From assembly GCF_052857255.1 (NCBI RefSeq), contig NC_135500.1, forward strand, positions 44,952,772 to 45,016,771: DNA of 64,000 nucleotides. Direction: 5' to 3'. Origin of the DNA: Amblyomma americanum. Its lineage: Eukaryota; Arthropoda; Arachnida; Ixodida; Ixodidae. The notes beneath the pieces were generated by a model. That model worked only from the letters and a program-made list of their open reading frames with translations, ran no database searches and was not told where the DNA came from. Numbering within the stretch: the first letter of the stretch is position 1; every line of letters starts with the position of its first letter. Below, piece after piece: positions 12,295 to 24,966 of the stretch. Both the position numbers and the translations under genes were made by a program.

Positions 12295-14834
12295 TTCATA
12301 ACTTCAGAAACAGTTTTCACGCGTATCACACGGACACTTGTAAAATCGAGGTGTTCAGATCTTGCTCGTTTTGGTCTAAAACAGCTTGTTTCGTTGTATT
12401 AAGCACGAATACACGCTTTTCGCGAAGTTATGAGAGAAAAAGTTTTGACGCTTATCACACGGACACTTGTAAAACCGATGTGTTCAGATCTAGATCGTTT
12501 TGTCTAAAACAGCTTGCTTCGTTGTATTAAGCACGAATATATGCTTTTTGCGCAGTTATAAGAGAAAAAGTTTTGACGCGTATCAATGGGACACTTGTAA
12601 AACCGGTGTTCAGATTTAGCTCGTTTCGGTCTAAAACAGCCTGTCTTGTTGTATTAAGCACGAATACATGCTTTTCGCGCAGTTATTAGGGAAAACATTT
12701 TCACGCGTATCACACGGACACTTGTAAAATCGATGTGTTCAGATCTAGCTCGTTTTGGTCAAAAACAGCTTGTTTCGTTGTATTAGGCACGAATACATGC
12801 TTTTCGCGCAGTTATGAGAGAAAACGTTTGACGCGTATCACACGGGCACTTGTAAAACCGATGTGTTCAGATCTAGCTCGTTTTGGTATAAAACAGCTTG
12901 TTTCTTTGTATTAGCCACGAATACATGCTTTTCGCGCAGGTATGAAAGAAAAAGTTTTGACGCCTATCACACGGACACTTGCAAAACCGATGTTTAGATC
13001 TAGCTCGTTTCGGTATAAAACAGCTTGTCTCGTTTTAAGCAAGAATACATGCTTTTCGCGACGTTATGAGAGAAAAAATTTTGACGCGTATCACGCGGAC
13101 ACTTGTAAAACCGATGTGTTCATATCTTGCTCGTTTTGGTCTAAAACAGCTTGTTTCGTTGTATTAAGTACGAATACATGCTTTTCGCGAACTTATGAGA
13201 GAAAAAGTTTTGACGCGTATCACCCGGACACTTGTAAAACCGATGTGTTCAGATCTAGCTCGTTTTGGTATAAAACAGCTTGTTTCTTTGTATTAGCCAC
13301 GAATACATGCTTTTCGCGCAGGTATGAAAGAAAAAGTTTTGACGCCTATCACACGGACACTTGCAAAACCGATGTTTAGATCTAGCTCGTTTCGGTATAA
13401 AACAGCTTGTCTCGTTTTAAGCAAGAATACATGCTTTTCGCGAAGTTATGAGAGAAAAAATTTTGACGCGTATCACGCGGACACTTGTAAAACCGATGTG
13501 TTCATATCTAGCTCGTTTTGGTCTAAAACAGCTTGTTTCGTTGTATTAAGCACGAATACATGCTTTTCGCGAACTTATGAGAGAAAAAGTTTTGACGCGT
13601 ATCACCCGGACACTTGTAAAACCGATGTGTTCAGATCTAGCTCGTTTTGGTATAAAACAGCTTGTTTCTTTGTATTAGCCACGAATACATGCTTTTTGCG
13701 CAGGTATGAAAGAAAAAGTTTTGACGCCTATCACACGGACACTTGCAAAACCGATGTTTAGATCTAGCTCGTTTCGGTATAAAACAGCTTGTCTCGTTTT
13801 AAGCAAGAATACATGCTTTTCGCGAAGTTATGAGAGAAAAAAATTTGACGCGTATCACACGGACACTTGTAAAACCGATGTGTTCAGATTTACCTCATTT
13901 CGGTCTAAAACAGCTTGTCTCATTGTATTAAGCACGAATACATGCTTTTCGCGCAGTTATGAGAGAAAAAGTTTTTCGCGTATCACACGGACACTTGTAA
14001 AACCAATGTGTTCAGATTTAGCTCGTTTCTGTCTAAAACAGCTTGTTTCGTTGCATTAATCACGAATACATGCTTTTCGCGCAGGTATGAAAGAAAAATT
14101 TTTGAGGCCTATCACACGGGCACTTGCAAAACCGATTTTTAGAATTCCGCTTCGGTCTAAAACAGCTTGTCTCGTTTTAAGCAAGAATACATGCTTTTCG
14201 CGAAGTTATGAGAGAAAAAGTTTTGACGCGTATCACAAGGACACTTGCAAAACCGATGTGTTTAGATTTAGCTCGTTTCGGTCTAAAACAGCTTATTTCG
14301 TTGTTTTAAGCACGAATACACGATTTTCGCGAAGTTATGAGAGAAAAAGATTTGACGCGTATCACACGGACACTTGTAAAACCGATGTGGTCAGATCTAG
14401 CTCGTTTTGGTCTAAAACAGCTAGTTTCGTTGTATTAAGCACGAATACATGCTTTTCGCGAACTTATGAGAGAAAAAGTTTTGACGCGTATCACACAGAC
14501 ACTTCTAAAACCAATGTGTTCAAAATTAGCTCGTTTCGGTCTAAAACAGCTTGTTTCGTTGCTTTAAGAACGATTCCATGCTTTTCGCGCAGTTATGAGA
14601 GAAAAAGTTTTGACGCCTATCACACGGACACTTGTAAAACCGATGTGTTCAAATATAACTCGTCTCGGTCTAAAACAGCTTGTTTCGTTGTATTAAGCAC
14701 GAATACATGTTTTCGCGCAGTTATAAGAGAAAAAGTTTTGACACTTGTAAAACCGATCTGTTCAGATTTAGCTCGTCTCGGTCTAAAACAGCTTGTCTCG
14801 TCGTATTAAGCACGAATACATGCTTTTCGCGCAG
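12295..14834 (+). repeat. Family-A HOR unit A5, 2540 bp, rearranged
   Basis: The left half follows the family-A order. Pair cassettes begin near 12942, 13324 and 13706. The first-type E monomer expected next is missing. It is replaced by monomers with TTTACCTCATTTCGG (near 13888), GTTTTTCGCGTATC, GAGGCCTATC and a GAATTC-bearing monomer (14142), which then join the normal tail (GATGTGGTCAG, ACTTCTAAAACC, ATATAACTCG). The tail ends at the E monomer at 14835. Confidence 0.8.
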
Positions 14835-17125
14835 TTCATAACTTCAGAAACAGTTTTCACGCGTATCACACGGACACTTGTAAAATCGAGGTGTTCAGAT
14901 CTTGCTCGTTTTGGTCTAAAACAGCTTGTTTCGTTGTATTAAGCACGAATACACGCTTTTCGTGAAGTTATGAGAGAAAAAGTTTTGACGCTTATCACAC
15001 GGACACTTGTAAAACCGATGTGTTCAGATCTAGATCGTTTTGTCTAAAACAGCTTGCTTCGTTGTATTAAGCACGAATACATGCTTTTTGCGCAGTTATA
15101 AGAGAAAAAGTTTTGACGCGTATCAATGGGACACTTGTAAAACCGGTGTTCAGATTTAGCTCGTTTCGGTCTAAAACAGCCTGTCTTGTTGTATTAAGCA
15201 CGAATACATGCTTTTCGCGCAGTTATTAGGGAAAACATTTTCACGCGTATCACACGGACACTTGTAAAATCGATGTGTTCAGATCTAGCTCGTTTTGGTC
15301 AAAAACAGCTTGTTTCGTTGTATTAGGCACGAATACATGCTTTTCGCGCAGTTATGAGAGAAAACGTTTGACGCTTATCACACGGGCACTTGTAAAACCG
15401 ATGTGTTCAGATCTAGCTTGTTTTGGTAAAAACAGCTTGTTTCTTTGTATTAGGCACGAATACATGCTTTTCGCGCAGGTATGAAAGAAAACGTTTTGAC
15501 GCCTATCACACAGACACTTGCAAAACCGATGTTTAGATCTAGCTCCTTTCGGTATAAAACAGCTTGTCTCGTTTTAAGCAAGAATACATGCTTTTCGCGA
15601 AGTTATGAGAGAAAAAATTTTGACGCGTATCACACGGACACTTGTAAAACCGATGTGTTCAGATCTAGCTCGTTTTGGTATAAAACAGCTTGTTTCTTTG
15701 TATTAGCCACGAATACATGCTTTTCGCGCAGGTATGAAAGAAAAAGTTTTGACGCCTATCACACGGACACTTGCAAAACCGATGTTTAGATCTAGCTCGT
15801 TTCGGTATAAAACAGCTTGTCTCGTTTTAAGCAAGAATACATGCTTTTCGCGAAGTTATGAGAGAAAAAATTTTGACGCGTATCACGCGGACACTTGTAA
15901 AACCGATGTGTTCATATCTAGCTCGTTTTGGTCTAAAACAGCTTGTTTCGTTGTATTAAGCACGAATACATGCTTTTCGCGAACTTATGAGAGAAAAAGT
16001 TTTGACGCGTATCACCCGGACACTTGTAAAACCGATGTGTTCAGATCTAGCTCGTTTTGGTATAAAACAGCTTGTTTCTTTGTATTAGCCACGAATACAT
16101 GCTTTTCGCGCAGGTATGAAAGAAAAAGTTTTGACGCCTATCACACGGACACTTGCAAAACCGATGTTTAGATCTAGCTCGTTTCGGTATAAAACAGCTT
16201 GTCTCGTTTTAAGCAAGAATACATGCTTTTCGCGAAGTTATGAGAGAAAAAAATTTGACGCGTATCACACGGACACTTGTAAAACCGATGTGTTCAGATT
16301 TACCTCATTTCGGTCTAAAACAGCTTGTCTCATTGTATTAAGCACGAATACATGCTTTTCGCGCAGTTCATAACTTCAGAAACAGTTTTCACGCGTATCA
16401 CACGGACACTTGTAAAATCGAGGTGTTCAGATCTTGCTCGTTTTGGTCTAAAACAGCTTGTTTCGTTGTATTAAGCACGAATACACGCTTTTCGCGAAGT
16501 TATGAGAGAAAAAGTTTTGACGTTTATCACACGGACACTTGTAAAACCGATGTGTTCAGATCTAGATCGTTTTGTCTAAAACAGCTTGCTTCGTTGTATT
16601 AAGCACGAATACATGCTTTTTGCGCAGTTATAAGAGAAAAAGTTTTGACGCGTATCACAGGGACACTTGTAAAACAGGTGTTCAGATTTAGCTCGTTTCG
16701 GTCTAAAACAGCCTGTCTCGTTGTATTAAGCACGAATACATGCTTTTCGCGAACTTATGAGAGAAAAAGTTTTGACGCGTATCACACAGACACTTCTAAA
16801 ACCAATGTGTTCAAAATTAGCTCGTTTCGGTCTAAAACAGCTTGTTTCGTTGCTTTAAGAACGATTCCATGCTTTTCGCGCAGCTATGAGAGAAAAAGTT
16901 TTGACGCCTATCACACGGACACTTGTAAAACCGATGTGTTCAAATATAACTCGTCTCGGTCTAAAACAGCTTGTTTCGTTGTATTAAGCACGAATACATG
17001 TTTTCGCGCAGTTATAAGAGAAAAAGTTTTGACACTTGTAAAACCGATCTGTTCAGATTTAGCTCGCCTCGGTCTAAAACAGCTTGTCTCGTCGTATTAA
17101 GCACGAATACATGCTTTTCGCGCAG
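14835..17125 (+). repeat. Family-A HOR unit A6, 2291 bp, hybrid
   Basis: Bases 15734-16320 repeat 13324-13910 at a distance of 2410 bp. The array then jumps directly to an E monomer at 16367 and a second run of GATCTTGCTCG, GATCTAGATCG and CCTGTCTCG monomers before fusing near 16750 to the ACTTCTAAAACC tail. The unit therefore contains the left-hand segment twice and lacks the GAATTC monomer. This is what unequal exchange between out-of-register units would leave. Confidence 0.75.
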
Positions 17126-19405
17126 TTCATAACTTCAGAAACAGTTTTCACGCGTATCACACGGACACTTGTAAATCGAGGTGTTCAGATCTTGCTCGTT
17201 TTGGTCTAAAACAGCTTGTTTCGTTGTATTAAGCACGAATACACGCTTTTCGTGATGTTATGAGAGAAAAAGTTTTGACGCTTATCACACGGACACTTGT
17301 AAAACCGATGTGTTCAGATCTAGATCGTTTTGTCTAAAACAGCTTGCTTCGTTGTATTAGGCACGAATACATGCTTTTTGCGCAGTTATAAGAGAAAAAG
17401 TTTTGACGCGTATCAATGGGACACTTGTAAAACCGGTGTTCAGATTTAGCTCGTTTCGGTCTAAAACAGCCTGTCTTGTTGTATTAAGCACGAATACATG
17501 CTTTTCGCGCAGTTATTAGGGAAAACATTTTCACGCGTATCACACGGACACTTGTAAAATCGATGTGTTCAGATCTAGCTCGTTTTGGTCAAAAACAGCT
17601 TGTTTCGTTGTATTAGGCACGAATACATGCTTTTCGCGCAGTTATGAGAGAAAACGTTTGACGCGTATCACACGGGCACTTGTAAAACCGATGTGTTCAG
17701 ATCTAGCTTGTTTTGGTATAAAACAGCTTGTTTCTTTGTATTAGGCACGAATACATGCTTTTCGCGCAGGTATGAAAGAAAACGTTTTGACGCCTATCAC
17801 ACAGACACTTGCAAAACCGATGTTTAGATCTAGCTCCTTTCGGTATAAAACAGCTTGTCTCGTTTTAAGCAAGAATACATGCTTTTCGCGAAGTTATGAG
17901 AGAAAAAATTTTGACGCGTATCACACGGACACTTGTAAAACCGATGTGTTCAGATCTAGCTCGTTTTGGTATAAAACAGCTTGTTTCTTTGTATTAGCCA
18001 CGAATACATGCTTTTCGCGCAGGTATGAAACAAAACGTTTTGACGCCTATCACACGGACACTTGCAAAACCGATGTTTAGATCTAGCTCGTTTCGGTATA
18101 AAACAGCTTGTCTCGTTTTAAGCAAGAATACATGCTTTTCGCGAAGTTATGAGAGAAAACAATTTGACGCGTATCACGCGGACACTTGTAAAACCGATGT
18201 GTTCATATCTAGCTCGTTTTGGTCTAAAACAGCTTGTTTCGTTGTATTAAGCACGAATACATGCTTTTCGCGAACTTATGAGAGAAAAAGTTTTGAAGCG
18301 TATCACCCGGACACTTGTAAAACCGATGTGTTCAGATCTAGCGCGTTTTGGTATAAAACAGCTTGTTTCTTTGTATTAGCCACGAATACATGCTTTTCGC
18401 GCAGGTATGAAAGAAAAAGTTTTGACGCCTATCACACGGACACTTGCAAAACCGATGTTTAGATCTAGCTCGTTTCGGTATAAAACAGCTTGTCTCGTTT
18501 TAAGCAAGAATACATGCTTTTCGCGAAGTTATGAGAGAAAAAAATTTGACGCGTATCACACGGACACTTGTAAAACCGATGTGTTCAGATTTACCTCATT
18601 TCGGTCTAAAACAGCTTGTCTCATTGTATTAAGCACGAATACATGCTTTTCGCGCAGTTATGAGAGAAAAAGTTTTTCGCGTATCACACGGACACTGTAA
18701 AACCAATGTGTTCAGATTTAGCTCGTTTCTGTCTAAAACAGCTTGTTTCGTTGCATTAATCACGAATACATGCTTTTCGCGCAGGTATGAAAGAAAAAGT
18801 TTTGAGGCCTATCACACGGGCACTTGCAAAACCGATGTTTAGAATTCCGCTTCGGTCTAAAACAGCTTGTCTCGTTTTAAGCAAGAATACATGCTTTTCG
18901 AGAAGTTATGAGAGAAAAAGTTTTGACGCGTATCACAAGGACACTTGCAAAACCGATGTGTTTAGATTTAGCTCGTTTCGGTCTAAAACAGCTTATTTCG
19001 TTGTTTTAAGCACGAATACACGATTTTCGCGAAGTTATGAGAGAAAAAGATTTGACGCGTATCACACAGACACTTCTAAAACCAATGTGTTCAAAATTAG
19101 CTCGTTTCGGTCTAAAACAGCTTGTTTCGTTGCTTTAAGAACGATTCCATGCTTCTCGCGCAGTTATGAGAGAAAAAGTTTTGACGCCTATCACACGGAC
19201 ACTTGTAAAACCGATGTGTTCAAATATAACTCGTCTCGGTCTAAAACAGCTTGTTTCGTTGTATTAAGCACGAATACATGTTTTCGCGCAGTTATAAGAG
19301 AAAAAGTTTTGACACTTGTAAAACCGATCTGTTCAGATTTAGCTCGTCTCGGTCTAAAACAGCTTGTCTCGTCGTATTAAGCACGAATACATGCTTTTCG
19401 CGCAG
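17126..19405 (+). repeat. Family-A HOR unit A7, 2280 bp
   Basis: Collinear with the preceding units (2291-bp spacing to 15481-16171). It regains the TTTACCTCATTTCGG / GTTTTTCGCG / GAATTC (18842) run of A5, but lacks the single GATGTGGTCAG monomer: at about 19055 GAAAAAGATTTGACG is joined straight to ACAGACACTTCTAAAACC. A one-base loss (GACACTGTAAAACC, near 18695) breaks the local frame. Confidence 0.78.
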
Positions 19406-20586
19406 TTCATAACTTCAGAAACAGTTTTCACGCGTATCACACGGACACTTGTAAAATCGAGGTGTTCAGATCTTGCTCGTTTTGGTCTAAAACAGCTTGT
19501 TTCGTTGTAATAAGCACGAATACACGCTTTTCGCGAAGTTATGAGAGAAAAAGTTTTGACGCTTATCACACGGACACTTGTAAAACCGATGTGTTCAGAT
19601 CTAGATCGTTTTGTCTAAAACAGCTTGCTTCGTTGTATTAAGCACGAATACATGCTTTTTGCGCAGTTATAAGAGAAAAAGTTTTGACGCGTATCACAGG
19701 GACACTTGTAAAACCGGTGTTCAGATTTAGCTCGTTTCGGTCTAAAACAGCCTGTCTCGTTGTATTAAGCACGAATACATGCTTTTCGCGCAGTTATTAG
19801 GGAAAACATTTTCACGCGTATCACACGGACACTTGTAAAATCGATGTGTTCAGATCTAGCTCGTTTTGGTCAAAACAGCTTGTTTCGTTGTATTAGGCAC
19901 GAATACATGATTTTCGCGCAGTTATGAGAGAAAAGGTTTTGACGCGTATCACACGGACACTTGTAAAACCGATGAGTTCAGGTTTAGCTCGTTTCGGTCT
20001 AAAACAGCTTGTCTCGTTGTATTCAACACGAATACATGCTTTTCGCGCAGTTATGAGAGAAAAAGTTTTGACGCGTATCACACGGACACTTGTAAAACCG
20101 ATCCGTTTAGATTTAGCTCGTTTCGGTCTAAAACAGCTTGTTTCGTTGTATTAAGCACGAATACATGCTTTTCGCGCACGTATGAAAGAAAAAGTTTTGA
20201 CGCATATCACACGGACGCTTGTAAAACCGATGTGTTCAGATCTAGCTCGTTTTGGCCTAAAACAGCTTGTTTCGTTGTATTAAGCACGAATACATGCTTT
20301 TCGCAAACTTATGAGAGAAAAAGTTTTGACGCGTATCACACGGACACTTGTAAATCCGATGGGTTCAGATCTAGCTCGCTTTGGTCTAAAACAGCTTGTT
20401 TCGTTGTTATAAGCACTAGTACATGCTTTTCGCGCAGTTATGAGAGAAAAAGTTTTGAGGCCTATCACACGGACACTTGCAAAAAGCGATGTGTTCAGGT
20501 CTAGCTCGTTTCGGTCTAAAACAGCTTGTCTCGTTGTATTAAGCACGAATACATGCTTTTCGCGCAGTTATCAGAGACAAAGTTTT
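19406..20586 (+). repeat. Transition from family A into the B cassette
   Basis: Begins as an ordinary family-A unit (E monomer at 19406, then GATCTTGCTCG, GATCTAGATCG, TTATTAGGGAAAAC). It then switches near 19930 to a new monomer series: GATGAGTTCAGG (19971), CCGATCCG, GCACGTATGAAAG, TTGGCCTAAAAC, CGCAAACTTATG, AAATCCGATGGG, CACTAGTACATG, GAGGCCTATC with GCAAAAAGCGATG, and TTATCAGAGACAAAG. This series (cassette B) recurs in the same order farther right. Confidence 0.8.
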
Positions 20587-21444
20587 GACGCGTATCACAC
20601 GGACACTTGTAAATCCGATGGGTTCAGATCTAGCTCACTTTGGTCTAAAACAGCTTGTTTCGTTGTATTAGGCACTAGTACATGCTTTTCGCGAACTTAT
20701 GAGAGAAAAGGATTTGACGCGTATCACACGGACAGTTGTAAAACCGATGTGTTCAGATTTAGCTTGTTTCGGTCTAAAACAGCTTGTTGCGCTGTATTAA
20801 GCACGAATACATGCTTGTCGCGTAGGTATGAGAGAAAACGTTTTGACGCCTATCACACGAACACTTGTAAAACCGATGTGTTCAGATCTAGCTTGTTTTG
20901 GTATAAAACAGCTTGTTGCTTTGTATTAGGCACGAATACATGCTTTTCGCGCAGGTATGAAAGAAAAAGTTTTGGCGCCTATCACACGGACACTTGCAAA
21001 ACCGATGTGTTTAGATTTAGCTCGTTTCGGTATAAAACAGCTTATTTCGTTGTTTTAAGCACGAATACACGCTTTTCGCGCAGTTATAAGAGAAAAAGTT
21101 TTGACGCGTATCACATGGACACTTGTAAATCCGATGTGTTCATATCTAGCTCGTTTTGGTCTAAAAAAGCTTGTTTCGTTGTATTAAGCACGAATACATG
21201 CTTTTCGCGAACTTATGAGAGAAAAAGTTTTGAAGCGTATCACCCGGACACTTGTAAAACCGATGTGTTCAGATTTAGCTCGTTTCGGTCTAAAACAGCT
21301 TGTTTCGTTGTTTTAAGAACGATTACATGTTTTCGCGCAGTTATAAGAGAAAAAGTTTTGACGCGTATCACATGGACACTTGTAAAACCGATGTGTTCAG
21401 ATTTAGGTCGTTTCGGTCTAAAACAGCTTGCCTCGTTGTATTAA
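20440..21444 (+). other. Longest open frame, 334 codons; judged not a gene
   Basis: This is an example of the open frame created by the satellite. It reads a 43-residue repeat (landmarks SKTACFVVLSTNTCFSR, SYERKSFDAYHTDTCKTD) about eight times. The frame stays open only because the monomer is 43 codons long and its consensus has no stop in this phase. It starts at an ATG inside a monomer (ATGAGAGAAAAAG, present almost everywhere), enters the main frame through an indel monomer (GCAAAAAGCGATG), and ends at the TTGTATTAA stop when another indel shifts the phase. I see no promoter, splice or start context unlike the surrounding repeats, and no domain I recognise. Confidence 0.85.
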
Positions 21445-22776
21445 GCACGAATACATGCTTTTCGCGCAGTTCATAACTTCAGAAAAGTTTTCACGCGTAT
21501 CACACGGACAATTATAAAATCGAGGTGTTCAGATCTAGCTCGTTTTGGTCTAAAACAGCTTGGTTCGTTGTAATAAGCACGAATATATGCTTTTCGCGAA
21601 CTTATGAGAGAAAACGTTTTGACGGCTATCACACGGACACTTGTAAAACCGATGTGTTCAGATTTAGCTAGTTTCGGTCTAAAACAGCTTGTTTCGTTGT
21701 TTTAAGAACGAATACATGGTTTTCGCGCAGTTATGAGAGAAAACGTTTTGACGCCTATCACACGGACACTTGCAAAACCGATGTTTTTGGATCAAGCCCG
21801 TTTTGGTCTAAAACAGCTCTTTTCGTTGTATGAAGCACAAATACAAGCTTTTCGTGCAGTTATAAGAGAAAACGTTTGACGCGTATCACACGGGCACTTG
21901 TAAAACCGATGTGTTCAGATCTAGCTTGTTTTGGTATAAAACAGCTTGTTTCTTTGTATTAGGCACGAATACATGCTTTTCGCGCAGGTATGAAAGAAAA
22001 CGTTTTGACGCCTATCACACAGACACTTGCAAAACCGATGTTTAGATCTAGCTCCTTTCGGTATAAAACAGCTTGTCTCGTTTTAAGCAAGAATACATGC
22101 TTTTCGCGAAGTTATGAGAGAAAAAATTTTGACGCGTATCACATGGACACTTGTAAAACCGATGTGTTCATATCTAGCTCGTTTTGGTCTAAAAAAGCTT
22201 GTTTCGTTGTATTAAGCACGAATACATGCTTTTCGCGAACTTATGAGAGAAAAGTTTTGACGCGTATCACCCGGACACTTGTAAAACCGATGTGTTCAGA
22301 TTTAGCTCGTTTCGGTCTAAAACAGCTTGTTTCGTTGTTTTAAGAACGATTACATGCTTTTCGCGCAGTTATGAGAGAAAACGTTTTGACGGCTATCACA
22401 CGGACACTTGTAAAACCGATGTGTTCAGATCAAACCCGTTTCGGTCTAAAACAGCTTGTTTCGTTGTATTAAGCACGAATACATGTTTTCGCGCAGTTAT
22501 AAGAGAAAAAGTTTTGACGCGTATCACATGGACACTTGTAAAACCGATGTGTTCAGATTTAGGTCGTTTCGGTCTAAAACAGCTTGCCTCGTTGTATTAA
22601 GCACGAATACATGCTTTTCGCGCAGTTCATACCTTCAGAAAAAGTTTTCACGCGTATCACACGGACAATTATAAAATCGAGGTGTTCAGATCTAGCTCGT
22701 TTTGGTCTAAAACAGCTGTTTCGTTGTAATAAGCACGAATATATGCTTTTCGCGAACTTATGAGAGAAAATGTATC
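20587..22776 (+). repeat. 2190-bp tandem duplication, copy 1
   Basis: 17 monomers long on average spacing. It contains the end of a B cassette (AAATCCGATGGG, CACTAGTACATG, GCTTGTCGCGTAGG), GATGTTTTTGGATCAAG monomers, an E monomer at 21470 and a variant E monomer (TTCATACCTTCAG) at 22626. Base-by-base reading shows it repeated at +2190. The one difference I noticed is T at 21855 against C at 24045. No gene is seen. Confidence 0.93.
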
Positions 22777-24966
22777 GACGCGTATCACACGGACACTTGT
22801 AAATCCGATGGGTTCAGATCTAGCTCACTTTGGTCTAAAACAGCTTGTTTCGTTGTATTAGGCACTAGTACATGCTTTTCGCGAACTTATGAGAGAAAAG
22901 GATTTGACGCGTATCACACGGACAGTTGTAAAACCGATGTGTTCAGATTTAGCTTGTTTCGGTCTAAAACAGCTTGTTGCGCTGTATTAAGCACGAATAC
23001 ATGCTTGTCGCGTAGGTATGAGAGAAAACGTTTTGACGCCTATCACACGAACACTTGTAAAACCGATGTGTTCAGATCTAGCTTGTTTTGGTATAAAACA
23101 GCTTGTTGCTTTGTATTAGGCACGAATACATGCTTTTCGCGCAGGTATGAAAGAAAAAGTTTTGGCGCCTATCACACGGACACTTGCAAAACCGATGTGT
23201 TTAGATTTAGCTCGTTTCGGTATAAAACAGCTTATTTCGTTGTTTTAAGCACGAATACACGCTTTTCGCGCAGTTATAAGAGAAAAAGTTTTGACGCGTA
23301 TCACATGGACACTTGTAAATCCGATGTGTTCATATCTAGCTCGTTTTGGTCTAAAAAAGCTTGTTTCGTTGTATTAAGCACGAATACATGCTTTTCGCGA
23401 ACTTATGAGAGAAAAAGTTTTGAAGCGTATCACCCGGACACTTGTAAAACCGATGTGTTCAGATTTAGCTCGTTTCGGTCTAAAACAGCTTGTTTCGTTG
23501 TTTTAAGAACGATTACATGTTTTCGCGCAGTTATAAGAGAAAAAGTTTTGACGCGTATCACATGGACACTTGTAAAACCGATGTGTTCAGATTTAGGTCG
23601 TTTCGGTCTAAAACAGCTTGCCTCGTTGTATTAAGCACGAATACATGCTTTTCGCGCAGTTCATAACTTCAGAAAAGTTTTCACGCGTATCACACGGACA
23701 ATTATAAAATCGAGGTGTTCAGATCTAGCTCGTTTTGGTCTAAAACAGCTTGGTTCGTTGTAATAAGCACGAATATATGCTTTTCGCGAACTTATGAGAG
23801 AAAACGTTTTGACGGCTATCACACGGACACTTGTAAAACCGATGTGTTCAGATTTAGCTAGTTTCGGTCTAAAACAGCTTGTTTCGTTGTTTTAAGAACG
23901 AATACATGGTTTTCGCGCAGTTATGAGAGAAAACGTTTTGACGCCTATCACACGGACACTTGCAAAACCGATGTTTTTGGATCAAGCCCGTTTTGGTCTA
24001 AAACAGCTCTTTTCGTTGTATGAAGCACAAATACAAGCTTTTCGCGCAGTTATAAGAGAAAACGTTTGACGCGTATCACACGGGCACTTGTAAAACCGAT
24101 GTGTTCAGATCTAGCTTGTTTTGGTATAAAACAGCTTGTTTCTTTGTATTAGGCACGAATACATGCTTTTCGCGCAGGTATGAAAGAAAACGTTTTGACG
24201 CCTATCACACAGACACTTGCAAAACCGATGTTTAGATCTAGCTCCTTTCGGTATAAAACAGCTTGTCTCGTTTTAAGCAAGAATACATGCTTTTCGCGAA
24301 GTTATGAGAGAAAAAATTTTGACGCGTATCACATGGACACTTGTAAAACCGATGTGTTCATATCTAGCTCGTTTTGGTCTAAAAAAGCTTGTTTCGTTGT
24401 ATTAAGCACGAATACATGCTTTTCGCGAACTTATGAGAGAAAAGTTTTGACGCGTATCACCCGGACACTTGTAAAACCGATGTGTTCAGATTTAGCTCGT
24501 TTCGGTCTAAAACAGCTTGTTTCGTTGTTTTAAGAACGATTACATGCTTTTCGCGCAGTTATGAGAGAAAACGTTTTGACGGCTATCACACGGACACTTG
24601 TAAAACCGATGTGTTCAGATCAAACCCGTTTCGGTCTAAAACAGCTTGTTTCGTTGTATTAAGCACGAATACATGTTTTCGCGCAGTTATAAGAGAAAAA
24701 GTTTTGACGCGTATCACATGGACACTTGTAAAACCGATGTGTTCAGATTTAGGTCGTTTCGGTCTAAAACAGCTTGCCTCGTTGTATTAAGCACGAATAC
24801 ATGCTTTTCGCGCAGTTCATACCTTCAGAAAAAGTTTTCACGCGTATCACACGGACAATTATAAAATCGAGGTGTTCAGATCTAGCTCGTTTTGGTCTAA
24901 AACAGCTGTTTCGTTGTAATAAGCACGAATATATGCTTTTCGCGAACTTATGAGAGAAAATGTATC
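22777..24966 (+). repeat. 2190-bp tandem duplication, copy 2
   Basis: Near-identical to the preceding 2190 bp. The left junction is visible: TGTATC joins GACGCGTATC at 22777, where copy 1 has AGTTTT before the same GACGCG. The same GACGCGTATCACACGG stretch follows copy 2 at 24967 and matches for about 27 bases before diverging at 24994. The breakpoints therefore lie in shared monomer sequence, as expected for unequal crossing-over. E-type monomers lie at 23660 and 24816. Confidence 0.93.
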
